Below, one piece after another: positions 1 through 6,046 of a DNA stretch of 6,445 bases. Each line of letters opens with the position of its first letter. Position 1 is the stretch's first letter. Source of the stretch: a bacterium (lineage in GTDB: Bacteria; Elusimicrobiota; Elusimicrobia; UBA1565; UBA9628); assembly GCA_021790955.1 (NCBI GenBank), contig JAJYFI010000102.1:1-6445 (forward strand), in the 5' to 3' direction. Both the position numbers and the translations under genes were made by a program. The notes under the pieces are model-generated. The model worked only from the letters and a program-made list of their open reading frames with translations, was not told where the DNA came from and made no database searches.

Positions 1-370
1 CCTTGAGTCACCAGCTGCTGGCTTGAGGCAATTTTGTCCACTTCCAGACTGTAATTACCCGATTGAGCAAAGGAGGTGGCAGTCGCCGTTGCAAGTGAGG
101 TATTGCTGGACGTGACTACCTGAGCGCCAGCATTGAGTGAAGTGGATAAGGTCGCTGCTGCCCCCTGAAAGGTGGAAAGCAAGCCCTTAAGGGTCCCCAG
201 ATCAGAAATCTTGGTGTTAATGGCCGCAATCTGACTCTGGTACAAAGCCTGTTCCGGACCCAATGTTGCCTGGACCAGACTATTAAGCACAGTGCTGGTC
301 AGAATACCGGAACCAATGCCCAGCGAGTTGACAATCCCTAAACCGGAACCAATTTGCACCGTGCCTGAGG
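1..370 (-). CDS. fliD: Flagellar hook-associated protein 2 (FliD), N-terminal fragment
   Basis: Read on the minus strand, the frame is open from about 370 down to the window edge, where it is cut. FliD caps the growing flagellar filament outside the cell and helps flagellin subunits assemble. The translation carries a FliD_N-type start: an SLGIGSGI motif, then a helix containing LVQATLGPEQAL, a coiled-coil-like stretch with INTKISDLGTLKGLLSTFQ, and the turn GNYSLEVDKIASSQQLV, which matches the family pattern of 'G-Y-S-L-x-V-x-x-L-A'. About 119 residues are visible counting from a possible GTG at 359-357. The Ser/Thr/Gly-rich residues just upstream (TSSSGTSGT) run into the junction with the malQ region, so the true start cannot be fixed. 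GC is about 53%, with AT-ending codons (TTA, AAT, ACT, GGT) that the rest of the window uses less. The family call is confident; linkage to the neighbouring DNA is doubtful. Confidence 0.85.
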
Positions 371-380
371 TGCCCGAACT
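363..380. other. Probable chimeric junction between fliD and malQ sequence
   Basis: To the left, minus-strand FliD coding makes sense down to about 363-371. To the right, plus-strand MalQ homology begins at about 373 with PELLVEDGF, which corresponds to an internal point of GH77 enzymes, just after the missing substrate-site motifs of the first ~70-80 residues. GC rises from about 53% to about 65% across this point. The bases cccgaact at 373-380 read sensibly in both proteins (PEL on plus; SSG on minus), so they may be a short shared sequence at which two molecules were joined. This fits an assembly or amplification chimera; a natural deletion or rearrangement is the alternative. The exact base cannot be set from one sequence. 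Confidence 0.7.
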
Positions 381-1602
381 GCTGGTCGAAGACGGCTTTC
401 TCCGGCCCGAGGACATCTCCTCGCCGCCGGCTTTTTCTTCAAACCGGGTCGACGTCGCGGCGGTCTCGGCGTTTAAAATGGGGCTTCTCAAGAAAGCCCA
501 CGACAACTTCCTGCGGGAAGGCGGAGAAAAGACCTGGGACGGTTTCCGGGACTTCCTCGTCGCCAACGCCGGCTGGCTTCAGGACTTCGCCCTCTTCTCG
601 GCCCTTAAGGAGCGGTTTTCGGGAGCTTCTTGGCTGTCGTGGCCGCCGGAGTTCCGCGACCGCCGCTTGCGCTCCGCATCCGGCGGCGCGAAGGCCCTCG
701 GGGAAGCGGTCTCCCGTCAGGAATTCTTCCAATATCTTTTCGACTCGCAATGGAGGAGGCTTCGCCGCAAGGCGGCGGAGATCGGCCTTGAAATCATGGG
801 CGATATCCCCCTCTACGTTTCGCTGGAAAGCGCGGACGTTTGGTCTCATCGCCACGTCTTCCGCTTGGGCGGCGACGGACGTCCCAGCGTCGTTTCGGGA
901 GTCCCCCCCGACGCCTTCAGCGCGACGGGACAGCTCTGGGGGACCCCCGTCTACGACTGGCGCGCTTTGCAGAAGACGGCCTACTCGTGGTGGCTTGAAC
1001 GCTTTGAGAGGGCCGAGCGGCTCTTCGACTGGGCCCGGCTCGACCACTTCATCGGGTACGAGCGGTACTGGGAAATCGTCGCCGGGGCGGCAGCCGCGAC
1101 CGGGGGCTCCTGGTGCGACGGCCCGGGCGCGGATTTCCTGGCCGCGGTCCTGGCTCGGATCAAGCGGCTTAGGCTCGTGGCGGAAAATCTGGGAGTCGTC
1201 ACCCCGGAGGTCGAGGCGCTGCGCAAGCGCTTCGGACTGCCGGGCACGCGCGTCGTCCCCTTCGACCTCGAAGCGCCTGCCGACGAACTGCCCCCTTACC
1301 CCGACGACACCGTCCTCATGACGAGCACGCACGACACTCCGACTCTGGGCACTTGGATCAAGGAGGGGACGGGAATCGCGGGCGCGGATCCCGATCAACG
1401 TTGGACGATCATCGACCGAACCCTCCATTCCGCCGCGCTGCTCACGATTTTCTCGGTTCAAGATATCCTTGGCCTTGGCGACGAGGCCCGCATCAACCGC
1501 CCCGGCGTCGCCCACGGCAACTGGACATGGCGGCTGCCCTCTCAAAGCCTCGACGAAAAAAATCTTCGCCGGCTTGGCGAACTGACGGAGAAAGCCGGAC
1601 GC
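373..1602 (+). other. malQ: GH77 (MalQ) module of the fusion
   Basis: The catalytic residues of amylomaltases can be placed by motif and spacing. The nucleophile is D251 in ARLDHFIGYERYWEI, the acid/base is E298 in LVAENLGVVTPEVEALR, and the transition-state stabiliser is D348 in MTSTHDTPTLGTW. The 47-residue spacing between the first two equals that recalled for Thermus aquaticus amylomaltase (D293/E340). Other family landmarks are IMGDIPLYVSLESADVW, SGVPPDAFSATGQLWGTPVY, the FSVQDILGLGDEARIN segment and the C-terminal NWTWRLP. Missing is the whole N-terminal part before PELLVEDGF, which in relatives carries an LPG-containing glycine-rich motif and the SPYQ..S..AGNP motif that help form the active-site cleft. 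As sequenced the module would probably be inactive, but the loss coincides with the junction, so the native gene is probably complete. Confidence 0.93.
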
Positions 1603-3558
1603 TCGCCGAGCGCCGCCCCCCCTTCCGTCCCTCGACCTCAAGGCGAGCCGCCTTCCGCCGCCTCCTTTTCTCTATTCACCGAGAACGACCTCCATCTCTT
1701 CAACGAGGGAACGCACTACCGCATCTACCGGCAGATGGGGGCGCACCCCGCGGACTTGGGGGGCGTCTCGGGAACCTACTTCGCCGTCTGGGCGCCAGAC
1801 GCGGAAAACGTTTGCGTCGCGGGCGACTTCAACGGCTGGAGCGAAAAGATCGCTCCTCTTAAAAGCCGCGGCGTCTCGGGCATCTGGGAGGGATTCATCC
1901 CGGAAGCTAAAGTCGGGCAGTCCTACAAGTACGTCATCTATCCCCGCAGAGGCGGGCTTCCGCTTTTTAAGGCCGACCCCCTGGCCTTTTTCTCCGAGGA
2001 GCCTCCCAAATCAGCCTCCAGAATATGGGACTTGGGCTACGACTGGGGTGACGCGACGTGGATGAGGCGGCGAGGGGCCGCGGCCGCCTTGGACGCCCCC
2101 ATCTCCATCTACGAGGCGCATCTGGGCTCCTGGATGAGAACGGGCAAGGACGGGCATCGAGCCCGCTATCGCGATCTCGCCTTCAAGCTTCGCGACCACG
2201 TGCTCAAAAACGGGTTTACCCACGTCGAGATCCTGCCCCTCATGGAGCATCCCTTCTACGGGTCCTGGGGCTATCAGGTGACCGGCTACTTCGCCCCCAC
2301 GGCCCGCTACGGGACGCCGCAGGATCTCATGTTTCTCATCGACACCCTGCACCAGGCCGGCCTTGGCGTCATTCTCGACTGGCCGTGCTCGCATTTCGCG
2401 ACCGATGGCCACGGCCTGGGGCTCTTCGACGGAACGCACCTCTACGAGCATGCCGACCCCCGCCAGGGCTTCCATCCCGATTGGAAGAGCTTCATCTTCA
2501 ACTACGGACGCAACGAGGTCAAGAACTTCCTCATCTCCAACGCTCTCTTCTGGCTGGATCGGTATCACGCGGACGGGCTGCGCGTGGACGCCGTCGCCTC
2601 GATGATCTATTTGGACTACTCGCGGCAGGAGGGAGAATGGATTCCCAATCGTCACGGGGGACGGGAGAATCTCGAGGCCCTTGATTTCATGAGAAGGCTC
2701 AACACCGAGGTCTACCGAAACTTCCCCGACACGCAGACCATCGCCGAGGAGTCGACCGCCTGGCCCATGGTCTCGCGTCCCGTCTCCCTGGGCGGCCTTG
2801 GATTCGGGTTCAAATGGGACATGGGATGGATGCACGACACCCTGAGCTATCTCGCCAAGGACCCCGTTCACCGCAAGCACCACCAAGACGACATCACCTT
2901 CCGGATGCTCTATGCCTACCACGAGAATTTCGTCCTGCCCCTCTCCCACGACGAGGTGGTCCACGGCAAGGGTTCGCTGCTGTCCAAGATGCCGGGCGAC
3001 GACTGGCAGAAGTTCGCCAACCTCCGGCTTCTCTACGGCTGGCTTTACGGCCAGCCCGGCAAGAAGCTTCTCTTCATGGGCGCCGAGATGGGCGCGCGGC
3101 GCGAGTGGAACCATGAGGAGACCGTCGAATGGCCCCTTCTCAGCCTCGCCCCGCATGCGGGCATCGAGAGCTGGGTGAGGGATCTCAACCGCCTCTACCG
3201 TACGGAGCCGTCGCTTCACCGCCGTGACGCGCGGCCCGAGGGCTTCGAATGGATCGACTGCTCGGACCGCGACCGCTCGGTGCTCTCCTTCCTGCGGCAA
3301 GACGGAGGCGGCCAGTCCCCTCCGGTGCTGGCCGTCTTCAACTTCACCCCCGTCCCGCGCATGGGCTACCGCGTCGGCGCTCCGACGGGCGGGCGGTGGA
3401 CCGAGCTTCTCAACAGCGACGCGAAGATCTACGGCGGCTCCGGCATCGGGAACCTGGGCGAAGTCGGGGCGAAAGACGAACCTCATCACGGCCGGCCTCA
3501 CACTCTCTCCCTGGCTCTCCCTCCTCTCGCCTGCCTCTTTTTGAAGCCTATTTTGTAA
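373..3558 (+). CDS. malQ-glgB: MalQ-GlgB fusion: 4-alpha-glucanotransferase plus 1,4-alpha-glucan branching enzyme, 5'-truncated
   Basis: One uninterrupted frame encodes two cytoplasmic alpha-glucan enzymes end to end. The frame is formally open from a GTG at 292, but the first ~27 residues are antisense to fliD and look spurious; homology starts at about 373. Residue numbers in this and related entries count from that GTG (1088 residues in all). Residues ~28-437 are a GH77 amylomaltase lacking its first ~70-80 residues, ~438-463 a linker, and ~464-1088 a branching enzyme with CBM48 and GH13 domains. The two activities are normally separate proteins: MalQ moves maltodextrin chains between acceptors, and GlgB makes alpha-1,6 branches in glycogen. 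The GlgB half has no ATG, GTG or TTG in frame between the MalQ C-terminus and its first conserved motif, which argues for a real fusion. The intact protein would be about 1,130 residues. The next gene begins 9 bp after the TAA. Domain calls are very secure; bifunctionality is inferred. Confidence 0.93.
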   Translation, partial: PELLVEDGFLRPEDISSPPAFSSNRVDVAAVSAFKMGLLKKAHDNFLREGGEKTWDGFRDFLVANAGWLQDFALFSALKERFSGASWLSWPPEFRDRRLRSASGGAKALGEAVSRQEFFQYLFDSQWRRLRRKAAEIGLEIMGDIPLYVSLESADVWSHRHVFRLGGDGRPSVVSGVPPDAFSATGQLWGTPVYDWRALQKTAYSWWLERFERAERLFDWARLDHFIGYERYWEIVAGAAAATGGSWCDGPGADFLAAVLARIKRLRLVAENLGVVTPEVEALRKRFGLPGTRVVPFDLEAPADELPPYPDDTVLMTSTHDTPTLGTWIKEGTGIAGADPDQRWTIIDRTLHSAALLTIFSVQDILGLGDEARINRPGVAHGNWTWRLPSQSLDEKNLRRLGELTEKAGRSPSAAPPSVPRPQGEPPSAASFSLFTENDLHLFNEGTHYRIYRQMGAHPADLGGVSGTYFAVWAPDAENVCVAGDFNGWSEKIAPLKSRGVSGIWEGFIPEAKVGQSYKYVIYPRRGGLPLFKADPLAFFSEEPPKSASRIWDLGYDWGDATWMRRRGAAAALDAPISIYEAHLGSWMRTGKDGHRARYRDLAFKLRDHVLKNGFTHVEILPLMEHPFYGSWGYQVTGYFAPTARYGTPQDLMFLIDTLHQAGLGVILDWPCSHFATDGHGLGLFDGTHLYEHADPRQGFHPDWKSFIFNYGRNEVKNFLISNALFWLDRYHADGLRVDAVASMIYLDYSRQEGEWIPNRHGGRENLEALDFMRRLNTEVYRNFPDTQTIAEESTAWPMVSRPVSLGGLGFGFKWDMGWMHDTLSYLAKDPVHRKHHQDDITFRMLYAYHENFVLPLSHDEVVHGKGSLLSKMPGDDWQKFANLRLLYGWLYGQPGKKLLFMGAEMGARREWNHEETVEWPLLSLAPHAGIESWVRDLNRLYRTEPSLHRRDARPEGFEWIDCSDRDRSVLSFLRQDGGGQSPPVLAVFNFTPVPRMGYRVGAPTGGRWTELLNSDAKIYGGSGIGNLGEVGAKDEPHHGRPHTLSLALPPLACLFLKPIL
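1603..1680 (+). other. Interdomain linker, Pro/Ala/Ser-rich
   Basis: About 26 residues (438-463) between the MalQ C-terminus and the GlgB start are rich in Pro, Ala and Ser, as expected for a flexible tether (for example SPSAAPPSVPRPQGEPPSAA). The DNA contains a run of seven C at 1616-1622, the one place where a homopolymer length error could have fused two frames artificially. Against that, neither side shows a stop or a start codon in frame, and the linker composition is typical of natural tethers. Confidence 0.75.
1681..3555 (+). other. glgB: GlgB module (CBM48 + GH13 branching enzyme)
   Basis: The module (~625 residues) matches branching enzymes that lack the extra N1 domain found in Escherichia coli GlgB. 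CBM48 comes first: GTHYRIYRQMGAHP, then SGTYFAVWAPDAENVCVAGDFNGW. The GH13 barrel follows with SIYEAHLGSW, the SWGYQVTGYFAPTARYG loop, and three catalytic residues: D766 in DGLRVDAVASM, E819 in TIAEESTAWPMVSRP and D887 in LSHDEVVHGK. The 53 and 68 residue spacings equal those of E. coli GlgB (D405/E458/D526). The C-terminal beta domain ends with HTLSLALPPLACLFL. Departures from the usual pattern are DWPCSHF where the family has DWVPxHF, and GAEMGARREWNH where it commonly has GxEFGQxxEWNH. The catalytic core is otherwise conserved, so activity is expected. Confidence 0.96.
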
Positions 3559-3567
3559 GATGGCGGC

Positions 3568-5205
3568 GTGACCAAGCAGGGGCACCCGCGAGAAGAGAGC
3601 GCCCTGCCCGTCCTCAAGACGCGCGTCGACGCCCGCAGCCAGGATTTCCGGGACAACGCGGCGCATCACGAGAAGCTGCTTTCCGATCTTCGCGGACGGC
3701 TCGACAAGGCCCGCCGCGGCGGCCCCGAGAAGGCCGTCTCCCTTCACAAAAGCCGCGGGAAGCTCACCGCCCGCGAGCGCCTAGCGGCTCTCGTCGACCC
3801 GGGCTCTTACTTCCTTGAGCTGTCCCCGCTCGCGGCTTTGGGGCTTTACGAGGATGCGGTCCCGTCGGCGGGGATCGTGACGGGGCTCGGCGTCATTTCG
3901 AAAAGGCTCTGCGTCATCGCGGCCAACGACGCGACCGTCAAGGGCGGCGCCTACTACCCGGAAACGATCAAGAAGCATCTCCGGGCGCAGGAGATCGCCC
4001 TTGAAAACCGGCTCCCGGCCGTTTATCTCGTCGACTCCGGCGGCGTCTACCTGCCGCTGCAGGCCGAGGTCTTCCCCGACAAAAACCATTTCGGCAGGAT
4101 TTTCTACAACCAGGCCCTCATGTCGTCCCTGGGCCTGCCCCAGATCGCCGCGGTCATGGGCATGTGCACGGCGGGCGGGGCCTATGTTCCCGCGGTCTCC
4201 GACGAGGCCGTCATCGTGCGCGGCAAGGGGACGATCTACCTGGGGGGCCCCCCTCTCGTCATGGCCGCGACCGGAGAGGAGACGACCCCCGAGGAGCTGG
4301 GCGGCGGGGACATGCACAGCCGCGTTTCGGGAGTGACCGACCATCTGGCCGAGAACGACGAGGAGGCGCTGCGCCTGTGCCGTTCCTTGGTCGAGAACCT
4401 CAACACCCCGACGCTCCAGCCGCCCCGACCCTTCGAGGAGCCCCGCTATCCGGCCGAGGAGCTCTACGGGATCGTCCACCGCGATCTTCGGCGTCCCACG
4501 CCCGCCGAGGAGGTGATCGCGAGGCTCGTCGACGCAAGCCGTTTCCAGAGCTTCAAGCCCCTCTATGGGAAAACCATCGTCTGCGGCTTCGCCCGCATCC
4601 AAGGGGAGCCGGTCGGCATCGTCGCCAACTCCGGAATCCTTTTCTCCGAGTCCTCGCTCAAGGGCGCCCACTTCGTCGAGCTCTGCTCCCAGCGCAAGAT
4701 CCCGCTTCTATTCCTCCAGAACATCACCGGGTTCATGGTCGGCAAGGACTACGAGCAGGGAGGGATCATCAAGCACGGCGCCAAATTCGTGCAGGCCGTG
4801 GCGACGACGCCGGTCCCCAAGATCACCGTCGTCATCGGCTCCTCCAATGGCGCCGGCAACTACGCCATGTGCGGGCGCGCCTATGGGCCGCGCTTTCTCT
4901 TCACGTGGCCCAACGCGCGCGTCTCGGTCATGGGCGCCGAGCAGGCGGCGAGCGTCATGGTGACGGTCAAGCGCGAGCAGTTGAGGCGCGAGGGCGCGAT
5001 CCTGTCCCCGGAGGAAGAAGACGAGATCGCGCGCCCCATTCGCGCCCAATACGAGAATGAGGGGCATCCCTACTACGGCACGGCAAGGCTCTGGGACGAC
5101 GGCGTCATCGAGCCCGCGAAGACCCGGGAGATCCTTGGCTTCTGCCTCAGGGCCGTCCGGCAGGCTCCCATTCCCGAGCCCCGCCACCCTGTTTTCAGGA
5201 TGTAA
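3568..5205 (+). CDS. liuB: Methylcrotonyl-CoA carboxylase-type carboxyltransferase (beta) subunit
   Basis: This subunit transfers carboxylate from carboxy-biotin to an acyl-CoA, here most likely 3-methylcrotonyl-CoA to give 3-methylglutaconyl-CoA in leucine breakdown. The 545 residues fit the family (about 535). The N-terminus matches MCC beta chains (VLKTRVDARSQDF, then RGKLTARERLAALVDPGS). The N-terminal carboxyltransferase half has DSGGVYLPLQAEVFPDKNHF (156-175), GMCTAGGAYVPAVSDEAVIV from 198, and GGGDMHSRVSGVTDHLAEND. The C-terminal half has NITGFMVGKDYEQGG (385-399), then GSSNGAGNYAMCGRAYGPRF from 424 and WPNARVSVMGAEQAASVM. It ends HPVFRM, a typical MCC beta tail. GTG at 3568 is the only in-frame start before the conserved region, and no Shine-Dalgarno sequence precedes it. 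The downstream LiuC and HMG-CoA lyase genes favour leucine catabolism. A geranyl-CoA or other branched acyl-CoA carboxylase is the alternative. The biotin-carrying alpha subunit is not in view. Confidence 0.93.
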   Translation: MTKQGHPREESALPVLKTRVDARSQDFRDNAAHHEKLLSDLRGRLDKARRGGPEKAVSLHKSRGKLTARERLAALVDPGSYFLELSPLAALGLYEDAVPSAGIVTGLGVISKRLCVIAANDATVKGGAYYPETIKKHLRAQEIALENRLPAVYLVDSGGVYLPLQAEVFPDKNHFGRIFYNQALMSSLGLPQIAAVMGMCTAGGAYVPAVSDEAVIVRGKGTIYLGGPPLVMAATGEETTPEELGGGDMHSRVSGVTDHLAENDEEALRLCRSLVENLNTPTLQPPRPFEEPRYPAEELYGIVHRDLRRPTPAEEVIARLVDASRFQSFKPLYGKTIVCGFARIQGEPVGIVANSGILFSESSLKGAHFVELCSQRKIPLLFLQNITGFMVGKDYEQGGIIKHGAKFVQAVATTPVPKITVVIGSSNGAGNYAMCGRAYGPRFLFTWPNARVSVMGAEQAASVMVTVKREQLRREGAILSPEEEDEIARPIRAQYENEGHPYYGTARLWDDGVIEPAKTREILGFCLRAVRQAPIPEPRHPVFRM

Positions 5206-5269
5206 AACTGGTGACACCATACTTATTTTCCCCTTCGGACATGGAAATTAGTATGGTGTCACCAGTTTT
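5204..5269. repeat. 66-bp palindromic element (REP/MITE-like) between liuB and liuC
   Basis: Two perfect 20-base inverted arms, 5204-5223 (AAAACTGGTGACACCATACT) and 5250-5269, flank a 26-base spacer. The spacer is partly complementary near its ends (ATTTT at 5225-5229 against GGAAAT at 5243-5248) and contains TTCG at its centre. As RNA it would form a very stable hairpin. The left arm begins inside the TAA stop of the carboxyltransferase gene, and the right arm ends 3 bases before the ATG of the hydratase gene, so the element fills almost the entire intergenic gap. The arms are visibly more AT-rich than the flanking genes, which suggests inserted DNA. Possible roles are a REP-type palindrome of the kind mobilised by RAYT transposases, a partial terminator, or an mRNA-stabilising hairpin. 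The palindrome is certain; its class is inferred. Confidence 0.9.
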
Positions 5270-5272
5270 CCA

Positions 5273-6046
5273 ATGCCTTCCCATCTGATCGTCAAGCCGG
5301 GACCCGTGGCCGAGGTCTCGCTCAACCGTCCCGAGCGCCGCAACGCGCTGTCGGACGAGACGCTCCGTCAGATCGCGCAGGCCTTCCGGGACTTGGCCCT
5401 GGAGCCACGATTGCGCGCGGTGATCTTGAAGGGCGAGGGACGCGATTTCTGCGCCGGCGCGGATATCGAATGGATGCGGCGCGCCGGGAAGCTTTCCGGG
5501 AAAGCGGCCGAGGACGACGCGCGGCTCCTGGCGGCGGCCTGCCTGGCCGTCGACGAGTGCCCCGTGCCCGTCATCGCCCGCGCGCAAGGGAACATCTACG
5601 GCGGCGGACTCGGCCTTTTGGCCGCGGCGGACGTCGCGGTCGGCGCGCAGGACGCCAAATTCTGCTTCTCCGAATGCCGCCTGGGCATTCTTCCCGCGGT
5701 GGTTTCGTCGTTTGTTCTCCCCAAGATCGGGGCCCAGGCGCGCCGTTATTATCTCACGGCGGAGCCCTTCGGACCGCAGGAAGCCTTTCACATGGGGCTC
5801 GTCCACGAGATCTCGCCCGAAAACGCCATGGACGACAAGATCCGGCAGATCGCGAAGGGAGTCCTCTCCTGCGGCCCGACGGCGGTGCGGGAGGCGAAGG
5901 CGCTGATACGAGCCTTCCCCGGAAAAAATCCGCGCGAACGGATCGACGACTCCCTCAAGTCGCTCTTGCGCGCGCGATCCTCCGCCGAAGGCCAGGAAGG
6001 CCTCGCGGCTTTTCTAGAGAAGCGGAAAGCCTCATGGATCAAGTAG
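5273..6046 (+). CDS. liuC: Enoyl-CoA hydratase/isomerase family, probable methylglutaconyl-CoA hydratase (LiuC)
   Basis: This crotonase-fold enzyme of 257 residues probably hydrates 3-methylglutaconyl-CoA to HMG-CoA. Visible landmarks are an N-terminal VSLNRPERRNALSDE, the first oxyanion-hole strand with CAGADIEWM (C60-D64), and the second with YGGGLGLLAAADVAV (GGG at 110-112). The FCFSECRLGILPAVVSSFVLPKIG segment places an acidic residue at E134, equivalent to E164 of rat mitochondrial hydratase. The position matching rat E144 is G114, as recalled for bacterial LiuC proteins (GGGVGL). The C-terminal part has YYLTAEPFGPQEAFHMGLVHEI. The ATG at 5273 lies 3 bases after the palindrome and has no Shine-Dalgarno sequence; in-element ATGs at 5241 and 5253 are out of frame. 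Flanking MCC beta and HMG-CoA lyase genes fix the pathway. General enoyl-CoA hydratase activity cannot be excluded from sequence alone. Confidence 0.9.
   Translation: MPSHLIVKPGPVAEVSLNRPERRNALSDETLRQIAQAFRDLALEPRLRAVILKGEGRDFCAGADIEWMRRAGKLSGKAAEDDARLLAAACLAVDECPVPVIARAQGNIYGGGLGLLAAADVAVGAQDAKFCFSECRLGILPAVVSSFVLPKIGAQARRYYLTAEPFGPQEAFHMGLVHEISPENAMDDKIRQIAKGVLSCGPTAVREAKALIRAFPGKNPRERIDDSLKSLLRARSSAEGQEGLAAFLEKRKASWIK

Noticed and set aside
292..372. N-terminal ~27 residues of the MalQ-GlgB frame starting at GTG 292
   Set aside because: These bases are the antisense of FliD coding sequence, have the left-hand composition, and show no MalQ similarity; MalQ homology begins only at about 373.
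357..416. ATG at 416 (minus strand) as the FliD start, with a purine-rich GAGGAG just upstream
   Set aside because: Everything right of about 375 is coding sequence of malQ on the plus strand, so this start would be created by the junction; the native FliD start cannot be seen.
1616..1622. C7 run as a programmed frameshift site
   Set aside because: The zero frame is coding on both sides with family-conserved sequence, so no frame change is needed.
439..1641. Long minus-strand open frame of 400 codons opposite malQ
   Set aside because: It lies entirely antisense to the well-conserved GH77 coding sequence and has Arg/Gly-rich low-information translation, as expected from high-GC shadow frames.
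2011..3747. Minus-strand open frame of 578 codons opposite glgB and the start of liuB
   Set aside because: It mirrors two securely identified genes on the plus strand and has no recognisable motif; high GC makes stops rare on the opposite strand.
5204..5269. Palindrome as a classical rho-independent terminator
   Set aside because: The T-run is part of the stem rather than a tail after it, and the pathway genes continue in the same direction 3 bases later; it may attenuate, but a clean terminator is not supported.
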